DNA from: Takakia lepidozioides
Lineage: Eukaryota; Streptophyta; Takakiopsida; Takakiales; Takakiaceae
Direction of reading: 5' to 3'
DNA: 64,000 nt
NCBI GenBank assembly: GCA_030704615.1
Contig: CM060731.1
Span: 22,320,001-22,384,000, forward strand
The first letter of the stretch is position 1. Each line of letters starts with the position of its first letter. Below, piece after piece: positions 31,720-42,775 of this stretch. The notes under the pieces were generated by a model, which was not told where the DNA came from, did not search any database, and saw only the letters and a list, made by a program, of their open reading frames with translations. The position numbers and the translations under genes were made by a program.

Positions 31720-32152
31720 TTGTCAATGAAGTATTGTTGCTCTGGTGTAAGGCTGGAGGCTTGGTTGGCTTGACTGGTTCCACAACAATCGCCGCTTTTG
31801 CAGCTCTAGCTTTTAATTCTTGAAGTTGTTTTTCTCTTGTTTTTTGTGGATCAATATTATCAGTAGTAGGTACCATGGCATGAGTTGTAGGACTACTAGT
31901 TGTGCGCATTGATCCAATATCAATCTTAGTGGAATAAGATGGCATAGAGGATTCAGACTTAGTTGAATAAGATCGCATGGAGGATTCAATTCTGGGTGAG
32001 TCACTAGACTTAGTTGAGTAAGATTGCATGGAGGATTCAATTATGGGTGAATCGCTAAACTTATTAATAGTGGAATATGAGTGCATGGAGGATTCAGCTA
32101 TGGGTGAATTGTTTGCTTGTGTGCTTAATCCACATCCCTTCCCCTTTCCCAT
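31720..32152 (-). CDS. Hypothetical protein exon with ESSM-x-SYSTK tandem repeats
   Basis: The ATG at 32150-32152 opens a frame beginning MGKGKGCGLSTQANNSP. It contains four imperfect repeats, ESSMHSYST, ESSMQSYSTK, ESSMRSYSTK and ESSMPSYSTK, each but the last preceded by a SP-(I/R)-like spacer. Next comes a Thr/Pro stretch and a basic helix DPQKTREKQLQELKARAAKA. At 31720/31719 the frame meets a perfect donor, A|GTAAGT, so the ORF beyond this point is probably intronic. No downstream exon was identified. No family is recognised. The repeats are encoded by a roughly 54-60 bp tandem DNA repeat at about 31930-32100. Confidence 0.5.
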
Positions 32153-34195
32153 TGTCCTTAATTCATGATATACTTTATATTTTACAAAATTAATTAATAT
32201 CTCTAAATCCCAACAATCTGTAAAATAAAAAATGACAATTACATGTTAGTGGACAATGTCAACTATTCTCATAATTATGTCAAAGAAGTATAAATTCCGA
32301 AATGTTATACACAAGGTCCAAATCAAGTAATAATGTTCAAAAAATAGATTAAAAACAAGATCTAGCAAGTCGTATATGAGACCTAATATATTGTACTGTT
32401 GGATGAGATTTATAGCATGAATATAAGTGAAATAATTGACAAATACGTGGATCATAGAACTCATTGAAGTTTTCTCAAACATCAATCTTCCCACATTTTT
32501 ATTGATTGAGAAATTCTTATATCCACATATATGATTTATTAGTAATATAAACTTGTGATGTTAAATTTTAGGTTAAATTACATTCATTTTACTATGTGAT
32601 CTATATGCTAAGGGTTTTAAAATATAATACATCATATATAAATATCCTGAATATAACTTTATGGTACAGTGGAACTTGGTCCATTTTAGCAACACGGAAA
32701 TCAAACTTGGGTGTGGGATACAATAGGGATTCTATTGGGTTTGACAAGTTGACAAATCATTATATTTCTAATAGACAAGTTTTGAGTTGATAAGTGGCCA
32801 TCCATTTTTTAAGAAAGAAAATATGAGGGACTTGCTAGTACTCCTCGGCTAGTCCAAAAAGTGGGTAACCATCTTTGTTTTCCTCAAAATTCTCCGCATA
32901 CCCAGTATAACCACTTTGTTATTTCTACCATTTCTGTATTAGAACATTTAGTATTACTATTCATTTCTTTTCTATTTGTTCTTCAAATGACTTGTTTCAC
33001 CATTAGATCAAAATTAAATCTTGATCTACATGGATCTTGATCTATGGAAGCAGATTAATAAGATAAATAGAGCTTACAAATAGGCCACATCAGCCACTTA
33101 CTGATCATATTCATTGGCATCGTGTGGGTCTAGGGATCAATCCTCGATCAATCCCTTGTGGTTTATCTTGGGTTTAGTCCATATATATATAGAGCTCATG
33201 GCTTTATTTTTCCCTCTCAAGGGCTTTGCAACCATAGCTCATGTTTCTTTAAAAATAAATGGAATAAAAACTATAAGGACGTATGGGTTTGGATATTCGT
33301 TTTTTAATTAACTGATCCAATGATCCAATAGCAAATAAGTAATAGTTCAAGTATTGTTTATAACTACAAAACAGGTTGTTAAGTCATGTAAGCATGTAAT
33401 ATGGTATATACAACACCTATATGGTATGTAGACCATTAGCTTACGAGGGTTCGAATGAGTAGTTGAAGATCATATTGTGAGTAGACACGTAGTTGGTATA
33501 TATAATAATAATACATGATGCCTCCTGAAGGAAGCAAAAATTAGATGGGACATACAAAATATATGTGTATGTGTATTTCAATCTTGTGAAGACAATGTCT
33601 TATAAATAAAATAGATGAGGCATTTCCAAGGGATAAGTAAAATATTTGGTGTGAACTCTAACTTTATCCTAGGTGAGAAGAACCCCAAACCAATGTGTAG
33701 TAGATTGACATTCTACATCTCTTCAAACGAATTTCGTTCCATATCATATTTGGCCAGCGGTTATCTCGTTTTGTTGAACATACCCGCAAAAGTTTGGGAA
33801 GGACCTAAATTCGTATATCCACAAACGAAATCGGCCATTACTTCTAAACTCTTCTTCTAAAAAAACTATTAGCGCGCGTCTTTGAATGAAATTGGTCATG
33901 TGTTGCATCAATTGTCATGATTTTGGTGTGAATCTGAATTTTAAATTAAAACTAAATGACGGCAAATATGCAAACCTAATATTTCAATTGTTTCCTCAGA
34001 CTCTGACCTATGAACTCTTTGGCTTGTAGAATGGAAGATAACTCTTGAGTCCTCTAATCTAAACCTTCTCATTTTCTTAAACACTGCTTGTTTTAGTATT
34101 GTTTGAGATTTTTGTGGTGCCCAAGCTGATGAAGAAGTCTCCCCTAAATCTCCTTTTAGATGATTATCACTCTATTTCTTCATACTTTGAATGTT
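32153..34195. other. No gene seen
   Basis: Strongly AT-rich intergenic sequence with short ORFs only. No repeats or motifs beyond A/T tracts. Confidence 0.4.
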
Positions 34196-34383
34196 CTAGT
34201 TCATGTTGTTCCTGTGACATTTCGAAGTACAAAGATTACCTTTGGAAATATCAAAGGGGCTAGCCGTATTTGAAGCAACTTCCATAGCATCTGTCACATC
34301 AATAACCATAGATGGGCTATGAAGTGTATCGCTTGAATACGTTTGGTGATCATTGATCAATTTTTCGTTTAAGAGCTCAGGGG

Positions 34384-35795
34384 TCAAAATATCCACTGCA
34401 GCATGGGACGTGCTAGAGAAACTAATTGAGCCCGTTGAAATGGGAACATCATCATATGCGATATTTTGTTCCGTATAATTGGCGAAGCTCGTATTCGTTC
34501 CTTTGTATAGGATCCCCCGTTGTATAACAACCTCCATTTTGCAGAATTGATTCTACCCAACGATGGAGTGTGAAGATTTGAACTTGCATTATCCATTGGA
34601 TTTGTTTTTGCAACTCCAGGTAGACTTGCATCCTCATCCAAATCATCCATCTCTGGGGCTGTAGTGCAACACCAATTAATATTTTATTAAGACTTACAAT
34701 CATTGCTATGGAGAATGTCCTAATATATAGGTCTTTAAATTATTTTCTAAGGCTTTTTGTGTCCAAAAACTGTACAAAGGCTATAAATTGTTGGTTTCAT
34801 AATTTGAAATCAACTATGAGGGAATAATCAATACAATGTGAAGTATTACAATTTGGTGTCGAAGTCTTACCTGTAACAAATGAACTATAACTGGATCGTA
34901 TGGAGCCAAATGCCACTAACAATTCTTGCGGCATATGTTGATTATCAATAGAGGTCCTCATGTTAATATCCCATATATTTGGATGAACACGTGAGTTCAT
35001 TGGACCTTCAGGTGCAATTGGCATCAAAGCGTAAGGAATACCACCAGCAAGAACAATGTTGACACGACAAAGAGGGCAAGTGGAGTTTGACAATAGCCAG
35101 GTGTCGATGCATGATATATGAAATGCGTGACTGCAATTGGGAAGAATGCGGATGATTTCGTCATCCACAAACTCACTTAAGCATACTGAGCCTTCTGAAC
35201 CTTGAATTGACCCATCATTTTTGTTGTATTTGCAAATAGGTATACGCTTGATAAACGTCTCTGCAACTCCGAGTGAATTAACGGGCCATGCTTGTTCTTC
35301 TGTTCCGAGACCCTATTCACAATTTGATGATCAAAATATTAAATAGGTTACATTGATTATATATAGTAGGTTCAATTGGATTTTTTTAAATATTTAGAGA
35401 AATAAATGATTATAATTCAACATGAACTTATAATGATTTGCATTCATTTGCTCCATTATGCATCAAAAGATCTTATTTAACTCGTAAAACTAAGTGATAA
35501 GTACTACTATTTGTGGAATTCCAACTCTTGAAAATATGGTATGTACCTGGATGTTGAATGAACCTTGATCTCCATTACTTTGTAGATGATCTACTCTCGG
35601 CTGTATCCGCAATCGCATATAATATTTGACAAAAAGACGATAATAGCTTACTATTAGAAATGCACCTGCTAGAACCCCTATTACTGCAATGATATATGGA
35701 CTAAAACGAGATACCGATAGATTATTTGTGCTACTTGTGCTTCCATTAGTATCCATATATGATACTAATGAAATGTAAAAATAAGAATCGTTCAT
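34384..35795 (-). CDS. ATL-type RING-H2 protein lacking the first zinc ligand, about 321 aa
   Basis: Three exons join in frame: 35547-35795, 34871-35312 and 34384-34658 (966 nt). Donors are CAG|GTACAT and ACAG|GTAAGA; acceptors are AATAG and CTACAG. An N-terminal membrane segment (SPYIIAVIGVLAGAFLIVSYY) is followed by a GVAETFIKRIPICKY stretch, the counterpart of the ATL GLD region. Then comes a RING-H2: VCLSEF, LPNCSHAFHISC, IDTWL and TCPLCR. ATL51/52/54-like proteins begin this ring C-x2-C. Here the first Cys position is Gly (EGSVC; codon GGC where TGC is expected). ATLs are membrane-anchored E3 ubiquitin ligases. Losing one ligand of the first zinc site should weaken or abolish E2 binding. 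The last exon is uncertain: another frame (34196-34537) also looks protein-like, so a frameshift or extra splice is possible. Confidence 0.72.
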
Positions 35796-36065
35796 CTTCA
35801 AAATATCTAAATGATAGGTTGAAGTGTCCACACATAGTACTAATCATGAAGAAATGATGAGATGATATATAGAAAGAGACGAGCTTTCGGACAGTACTTG
35901 ACTATAGACAAATATTGCTAATGTTTGAAATTATCTTTGTAGCTGCGCACTCAAGCTTGGCATATTGTTAAGAGGTGTGTCATTAAATGACAGTCAAAAG
36001 CTGCAAAAAAAATAAATCTCTCAAACATCGTTGTAGAATTGATAATACTAACTTGAAAGTTTTGC
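35796..36065. other. Probable leader of the RING-H2 gene
   Basis: Between the short upstream ORF and the RING-H2 start there are splice-like signals on the minus strand (CAA|GTTAGT near 36050 and TTTTTTGCAG near 36003). A spliced leader is possible but unproven. Confidence 0.3.
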
Positions 36066-36200
36066 CTACGCTCCACGATAAATTGACGTAGGTTTTGCCC
36101 GAAGTGCATTACATGACTTTTGAAGAAGAGATGAATTGGTGTGACATACATATGTTGAAAGAAGAAGAAGAAGACCAATACCAATGTAACTAAAAGCCAT
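36066..36200 (-). CDS. Small secreted-peptide-like ORF, 44 aa
   Basis: The ATG at 36198-36200 opens MAFSYIGIGLLLLLSTYVC, a typical signal peptide. A short polar tail with one more Cys follows, and a TAG at 36066-36068. It lies upstream of the RING-H2 gene on the same strand. It may be an independent small peptide gene, an upstream ORF, or a signal-peptide exon spliced into the RING-H2 gene, since many ATL proteins start with a signal-like segment. No homologue is recognised. Confidence 0.3.
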   Translation of the reverse strand: MAFSYIGIGLLLLLSTYVCHTNSSLLQKSCNALRAKPTSIYRGA

Positions 36201-37830
36201 ATCACCTCATAACTACAAACCCTTCTGATGATGATAGAGAGAGCCTAACAAAGAGGCTACTAGAGATGTGAGAGGCACGACATGTTACAGAAATCATAAA
36301 AACACAGAATACGACACATATTGACTCTACTCATTATAATACAATATATATTTGATGGATGGACAATGTGAATATAAATAGTTGAAGCAAGATTCAATTG
36401 CAGGTAGCTATAAATCAAATAAATAAATAAAATAATTTAAAAAGAAAAAAAAATTGACATGAATATGAAGTCTAATACCCATTCCGAGAGGGTGTTGATA
36501 GTTGGTGGCAGACCACAATTTTGGTGATCATAACATTAATTTATACACATGAGCATTTATTTTTGTATTTTGTTAGGATTGGAATTTGGTTCGGGATTAG
36601 GTTCGGCATCATGTAGATCTCCAACTTTTTTATGCTTAACGACAAAAATATGATATAATATTTATCTTTGTCTATAATACCGACAAAGATGTCTATTTTG
36701 GAATAAAATATCAAGGTAAAGATTTATTCATTTACTTTCAATGATAAAGTTTGGCATCTCCAAATAGAGATGCGTACAATTTGTTCATTTGAGCGACACT
36801 TCAGCATATGGTAGTTGAAAGGACAAATAGATGGAAGAGATCGTCAATACTCCTTTGTTTTTATCTCAGAATGGGATGATGAGCAGGTGAGCGTGTGAGC
36901 GGCCAAATTTTTTTAGGTTCGGACATGAGAACCTAATCAAACCTATAGGTTTGGCGAGATTTATAGGTTCGGCACCAATAATATGGCTTCAGATATAGGT
37001 ACGGAAATAGGCTCGGGCTTGGTTCTCCGGCGAACCAAGGGCGAACCACACATTGATAGTATAATACAATACTCTTATCATTATTATACTTGCAAAATTC
37101 AAGGATACCAATACCTATATTCATACCAATTTTGGATATTTGTGAGCTCTTAAGAACCAAAACCGGCTAGTTTATCAAAATTTTGACTTCCGCATAACAC
37201 TGGTGAAACCCTTTGTGCTGTCTTCTTTGTCTTATGTGCTCTATCTTTGTTTTCTCCCTAGTTGTAGGGACTCGTGTAAGTGCCAAGGCAAGGCCAACAA
37301 AAACAAAAACAAAATATATAAAATACTTCTAATTATATAGTATTAAAATAACTGTTGAGATGTAGGTTTGAAGATTTGTCTTCTCCATATCTTTTTGAAG
37401 AGCTCAACTCAATAATTAATATTATAAGTCTTTGAATTTTTGGTTAGATTGGAGAGCTTATTTTGACAAATTGAGGGTCTAGATGCTATATTGTCTAGAT
37501 GTAGCTCTAAAGAAGCTGTAGAGCTCGATCTCACGTGCTCTTCAGGGATTCCTGGAAGATATAACACCGAATGGATTTTTTGAATTTGAGGGTAGATTCC
37601 TCAACATTTGCGAGTAAGAGATGGACGGTGTGGATGATAAGTTGATAATGGTATAACTTGATCATGCGGCTTCTAGTGGGGATTACTAACAACCAGTGTT
37701 GTGCGGGTATTTGATTTTTTTAATATCAGCTAGTCACGGAATCTGTTTAACTTTAACTTTGTGTTCGCATCCTCTGGTTCCGGGGTTTTGGAGCTTTTCC
37801 GTTTCTGATATCCTGCAGGTTGGCAACTTT
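36201..37830. other. No gene seen
   Basis: AT-rich intergenic DNA. No ORF with family resemblance. A GGTTCGG-type motif recurs between 36570 and 37030. Confidence 0.4.
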
Positions 37831-38337
37831 GTCGTGCACCTAAGCATCGTGCCACAACATACATCGCTGTCCACCACACAATTTAAGCACACAATCCTAG
37901 AAAATTATACTACAATGTGATAATGAAAGTGAACATAATGGAAACACACCACTCATGAACCATTCAATCACAGGGAATCCACCCTACAAAGCCCTCACTA
38001 CACTCCCTCTCAATACCTAGAGCTATGGGGGCGAGAGAGGCTCATGGAAGCTCAACTACAAGAAGATGAGCCTCCTCCATCCTCACAAGGGGAAAACCTA
38101 TCCCCATGTCCCAAGTGAGGCTCGACATCTCATTTGGCATGTGAGACCAAATGAAATCCCAACACACAAAATATAAATATAAATATCGAAAATGTCCTAG
38201 TTAACTAGAAGTAGGTAATTCTAGATAACCATGACTAAAACCATGACAGCTGTCGTGCATCTAAGCATCATGCCACACATACATCGCTGTCCACCACACA
38301 ATCTAAGCACACAATCCTATAAAGCTATACCACAATC
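37831..38337. repeat. Direct repeats (about 86 bp) flanking repeat R copy 2
   Basis: GTCGTGCAYCTAAGCATCRT and the following sequence through ACATCGCTGTCCACCACACA occur at 37831-37917 and 38252-38337 in the same orientation. They bracket a 335-bp interval that includes R copy 2 (38033-38247). The right copy is continuous with the gypsy remnant. The arrangement could be a tandem duplication with insertion, or the remains of terminal repeats. Confidence 0.8.
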
Positions 38338-38586
38338 GCCCCCCTAGCCACCGGATAGCTCACAAGTATCCATCCCAATAAGATCATTGCTTGGTCATCA
38401 ATCGCCCAAGTCCCAGTATCTGAAGTCAATAGATCAAGAGGTCGGGTGCAAAAGTAGCCCCATCGTTACTCGCCTTCCTACAATCCATGGCTTCAATTGG
38501 GTGTCCATGGCATTGAACTCCTGTTAGCTAGACCTTGGATCACTTGTCAATTTCACCACTGTCATGCTCCACTACCTCTGTCCAAG

Positions 38587-38721
38587 GCATCGTGGATACA
38601 ATCATTCTCCACTATGAATCTCCTCAAGTGGCGGTGTCAAGCATCCCATGTGCCACCCCCTTGAGCATTTGTCATACACTAACATGGTCGCGGCACCACC
38701 AGCATGCCCACATAGCATGCA
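38587..38721 (-). pseudogene. PHD finger at the C-terminus of the gypsy polyprotein, with frameshift and nonsense change
   Basis: The frame reads RCMLCGHAGGAATMLVYDKC then SRGWHMGCLTPPLEE and, after a stop, LYPRC. This is the PHD pattern C-x2-C, then C (the family has C-D-x-C; here Y-D-K-C, so the first of that pair is Tyr), H-x2-C and C-P-x-C (Y-P-R-C here). The usual Trp before the last Cys pair is a TGA at 38602-38604. One base appears lost near 38725, separating the finger from the integrase frame. PHD fingers bind histone H3 tails. In a retroelement this would be a targeting module, replacing the chromodomain of chromoviruses. Confidence 0.72.
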
Positions 38722-38734
38722 ACGCACCCTGCAT

Positions 38735-39527
38735 GTACCACTGCAAGGTTGGGATCTATCCTCCCATCCACATGTGGAAGGTGACATGGCGCACAATTAC
38801 GCACATGGTCCTTCCATACCATGCCATCTCGACCCTCCAGAATCAACACTCCTGAAGGCAACACCTCCCGGACCCTTAGAATCACACGACCTGCTGTGAC
38901 ATCCAAGGTCGTAGGCGTTGTCTGCTGCAGATACACATAGTCCTCAGGATGGAAACGCCGAACACCTGGCCGATATCCCCCTCCACGTATAGTAACGTAC
39001 CTCAATGTGTCTCGGTGTTGGGCAATAGCAAGGTTCTCAAAAGCCATAGGCATGACTCCTGAGTCGGGTGGTTGCCCTGGGTAATGGGCAGCGTGTTTTG
39101 CAGCACCACCCACTCGCATTTCCCGAGCCACACCAATTCTCCCCAATGACATTCGTGGCTCTACCTCTGACACACTTGGGTGAGCGGGTGCCATTGATGG
39201 CGTAGGTGGCACTATCTCAGCCATTGTAAAGGACTGTGGAAGCCTTATCTGACGACTTGATTCCCCCCTTTGTGGATCAAAATCCACATCCGCTCCTCTT
39301 GGCTCAGGAGCACGCGTTGCTGCTCGAGTGACAACAACAGCAGAGTCCAATACATGCAATGTCCCTACAAGTGCGGCTCCACACATGAAGCCCATACCAA
39401 TCTGGTCTTCCCTAGGCATATGAGGTTGTGCAGGTGGGGCTTGAACCTCAAGCCTTGGAGCTGGCGCAACATGAGTAGTGGACATGGCAACAAGACGTTG
39501 CTCTCGCTGGGCAAGTCTATCCACCAT
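38735..39527 (-). pseudogene. Gag linker fused to integrase C-terminal domain
   Basis: One open frame contains the gag linker (AQREQRLVAMSTTHVAPAP to REMRVGGAAKHA). From about residue 158 it contains the end of a gypsy integrase: MAFENLAIAQHRDTLRYVTI, RRFHPEDYVYLQ and GRVILRVREVLPSGVLILEG. After RNCAPCHLPHVDGRIDPN the frame runs out near the PHD finger. The RRF...DYVYLQ core corresponds to the small barrel found at the end of integrases. The fusion arises from internal deletion, yet leaves an open frame of 282 codons including the tail. Confidence 0.78.
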
Positions 39528-39657
39528 GCCTTGGTCATGACCTTGACCCTGACCCTGTGCTCCTTGGTTTTGGTTATGACCTCCACCACGACCTGTACCT
39601 CCTCTACCTCTCTATGACTACATTGCCTCGTCCTCGGCCACCATTGTTCTCTTGGAA

Positions 39658-40060
39658 CTAGCCTGGCTGCAAGTCATAACAATGGGCCTCCTCATGCCCA
39701 TACTTTCTACAGTGCCCACACTGTAGTTGTGTAGGCTGTGCCTGTGCCGGCCCTTTGCCTCTCTCCGGGCAATCCTTCTTGATATGGGGTCCTCCACAAT
39801 CCCAACAAGTCACACCGACTGTTGTTGGCCTGAGCATGAATGAAGAGACCTCTGCATCTGAGATCATCTCTGTCCTTCCCTGGGCTTCGTCTGAGCCCTC
39901 TTGTTTCCTTGAGCACGTTGGGGAGTTGGTTATTGTTGGCTAGGAACTCCACTTCATTGTGTTGCCAAACCCCACCATAACCACTTGCTTCTCCACCATA
40001 TTGAGCTCTATCCGCTCTGATAGCAGGGTTTCATGTGCATCCCATGCTAGGGTTTTGTGC
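39658..40060 (-). pseudogene. Gypsy gag nucleocapsid with two zinc knuckles, copy 2
   Basis: The frame contains CWDCGGPHIKKDC (C-x2-C-x3-H-x4-C, one residue shorter than the usual knuckle) and CGHCRKYGHEEAHC (canonical C-x2-C-x4-H-x4-C). Upstream lies the matrix/capsid end, decayed (GGEASGYGGVWQHNEVEFLA). The knuckles bind retroelement RNA. Knuckle 2 is intact here, whereas in copy 1 its first Cys is changed. Confidence 0.8.
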
Positions 40061-40075
40061 CCTATCCTCTACTAA

Positions 40076-42229
40076 TCGCACGGTGCTTGCTGTGTCCGTG
40101 GATCCTTTGAGCACTGTAACGACGCTATGTCGGGAGCTTGCGAGCCTCAGCTCATGTTTTTTATGATGTGGCATGAGCCTAGGCTCACCTTTGCCATGTG
40201 ACATGCTTCTAGGCTCATATACGCTACGTCATCAATAAGAAATGTGACCTATACCCATGGAAGAATGATCATACAAACCGTAAGGAGCTTTGGTTTGCGA
40301 GCCTCAATGACGTCAACTTCAAGTTTAACACTATTATGAAATAGAATGGACAACAACAGCCCGCAACAACAGATATAGAGACACCCAAATATTTCATAAT
40401 GGATTTTTATCCTTGTTACAAAAAATGACAACAAACAAAGAATGTGCCAATGACTCAACTACATTCTTTTCACCTTCAATTGTTGGCTGATTGCTCATAG
40501 TATTTGGCTTTTTTGCTTTGGACTCGTTTTGGGGATAGTGGGAGTGAGACTCTTGAGGTGGAGGATCTCATGACTTGAGAGAGATCATATGTGGAGCTTT
40601 TGGTGAAGAGAGAGTGGTCTTTGAGGGATTCAGATGTCTCTGTTGGCAATGCATGTGTGGGGTTTCATTTCACAACAATCAGCATCTGCTGAATGCATTC
40701 CTGTGATGTTCATCATGCCTTGACGCTGTTAGGTTATCATTGGAGTCTAGAGCTGCCTTGGAACTCACTGTTTTCTTAAAATGAACTGAGGGCAATAAAA
40801 GATTTTGAGAGAGAGAGAAGATAAGTGATACCAAGGCTTACTTAGCCAAGGTTACTAATGGTGAAGAATTATAGAGGTGTTTATATCTGATAAGCCCCAT
40901 GAGCACATTGATGCCTTGATATTTTGCTATCTCTCTGTGATTACCGAGTTGGCATATGCAATTACAGGAGCCATAACATAAAGTGTTGAGCATCTGCTGT
41001 TCTTTCTCTTCCACTGCAAGGTAGCAAGCGTGGAATGTAACGGTATTCTTGGCACTATTTAACACTTGGGTAGTTTATGTAGCCCCCTTTTTTCACACCA
41101 CAGAAATCTGTCCGTCATTACTCATGTGATCATGTGACTTTGCATTTCATGTTTATGTTTAGCGGGAGATATTAATCCTGCATGAAATACCTTTGTTTGG
41201 GACAAGACCAGGGATGTATGGAATCTCCGCCATACACTACTGTTTATTATTTATTTTATTGATTATGCCCAGATATTACTTGTTATCGGCCTTCATATTA
41301 ACGCCTCCCCACCCACCGCCCCCTCCAATAATCTTACCAACCACCTTATTGAATTCACCTATTGCCATGACCGATACCCCAATATAGCCATCATAAACAA
41401 ACGCGAAAAAATATGCTCTTCTCATCCGAAAACTCAGACGGTAGGCATGGAACACTGGTCCCGGCCTAACAATAATCACAATTGGAACCAGAGGCGGTAT
41501 TCATAATGATAGCATTAATGCTCTTCATAACAACTTCAAAACCCCTACCACTACCATTCATCAATGCTTTAAAGATATCCACCTCACTGTCATGCGATTT
41601 CTTACAGAGAACTGACCATTAGTTAGAATCAATCTCAAATGTTCGGAGGAGCGATGTAGGAGCTCCATGGTTTGCGGTGAGAGACAAAGACTCCCAACGG
41701 TCTCTTCGTCTCTCTCACCTCAAGGATCTATCGACGTTCTCGATTCCTTCCCTGCGAGTTGGGAAATTTAGGCTTCATTTCCCCTCATGATTTTTTCCCC
41801 ATCATTTGAGCTTCTTTTCATTATATTCTTCACAAAACTTGATTATGTACTAAAACTTTCACACCTCTTTTCCTAATCATCACCATTTCATCCTAACACC
41901 TTTACTTCGCAGCATGTAAGTGGCACTATTTATCATCAACAGGCTTCTCACGGCTCTGTTGTCGCCGTCAATATCAAGTCCAAAATTTAACTCCTGCCAC
42001 TTGGTCGGCTCTCTCAGCCGTCACCCTCCATTATTCCGCTTCTCTACCCCCTGCCAAAATAGAGAGAAGACTCCGGCCGAAACCGGCGTAACTAAAAGCC
42101 ACTTCGCCTCATGACTACTTCCCCCTTTTGGGGGTGGGCCCTATAAAAAAACAGATGTCCAGGGGACACCGGGTAACCATGGGATAGGGTAACCCCCGGA
42201 CATCGCAAATCATTTTGGGTCTTACTTGG
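40076..42229. other. No gene seen
   Basis: Anonymous intergenic DNA. A purine-rich repeat lies near 40805-40820 (GAGAGAGAGA) and a C-rich stretch near 41308-41325. An inverted pair around 42153-42206 (ATGTCC.GGGG and its complement) may mark an element end. Confidence 0.4.
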
Positions 42230-42775
42230 GTTGCATTGCCGTCTTTGATCCATTCCTGAACATAGATAACATCAACTCGGCCTAGCATGGAAATCTGCTA
42301 CTATTGCATCAAAAGTGAATGAGACAGGCAGTGCAAATTTGTTCTTATGATGCCTAACGAGGCTAGCTTCCCGCCCTTCGTAAAGCTACCTATTGACGAG
42401 GAAAGTAATACTACACCATCAGGCTAATGGAAGACACCTCATCTATGGCTTGTTTCAATTGCAGGAAATTGGGACACATCAAAATGGAATGCAAGGAAGG
42501 GAAGAGGAAGAGAATGGGAGTCAGAATCCACACTCCCTCCTCCCCTCGGCCAACTACTTCTGAATGCTTTCCCATTTCCAGGATCCCTATTGCAACAGGG
42601 AATCCCATAGATCTGCTACAAATTACAAGCCCCTCTGATGGTGCTATCAATGGGCTAGATGAGGCGACTGGGCTCCTCCACATCAACCCCTCGCCTCTAG
42701 CTTCCAAGAAGAAAAGGGATGAATCGGACCCCATGCGAATTGAATCTCGAGTGAACAGAGCTTCTTCCTAGGGGA
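42230..42775 (+). pseudogene. LINE ORF1/gag-like zinc-knuckle fragment
   Basis: The ATG at 42427 opens a 114-codon frame with CFNCRKLGHIKMEC, a canonical CCHC knuckle, then a basic KRKRMG stretch and a Ser/Pro tail. About 120 bases upstream, in another frame, a second knuckle-like CYYC....QC is interrupted by a stop. Paired CCHC knuckles are typical of plant LINE ORF1 proteins. No RT was recognised downstream, so this is a fragment. Confidence 0.5.

Larger units (their letters stand above)
38338..40075 (-). mobile_element. Ty3/gypsy deletion derivative, copy 2 (gag, integrase tail, PHD finger)
   Basis: Minus-strand order is gag C-terminus, two zinc knuckles (39660-39810), an RG-rich linker, the Pro/Ala/His linker, then directly the integrase C-terminal region and a PHD finger. 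Protease, RT, RNase H and the integrase core are absent. Comparison with copy 1 places the join at about 39090, right after a TTTTGCAGCACCACC block common to both. Below the PHD finger (38580-38340) are decayed frames without a known domain, then the direct repeats and R. No LTRs seen. Confidence 0.82.

Noticed and set aside
35951-36205. 84-codon minus-strand ORF with poly-Phe
   Set aside because: It starts at GTG and is a shifted frame over the small signal-peptide-like ORF, which has an ATG.
38033-38247. Repeat R as a gypsy LTR
   Set aside because: Although a TGTTGGGA-type start occurs inside R, no purine tract, matching second LTR or target duplication was found.
38535-38899. Plus-strand ORFs over the gypsy integrase/PHD region
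   Set aside because: Antisense of a clearly recognisable integrase tail and PHD finger.
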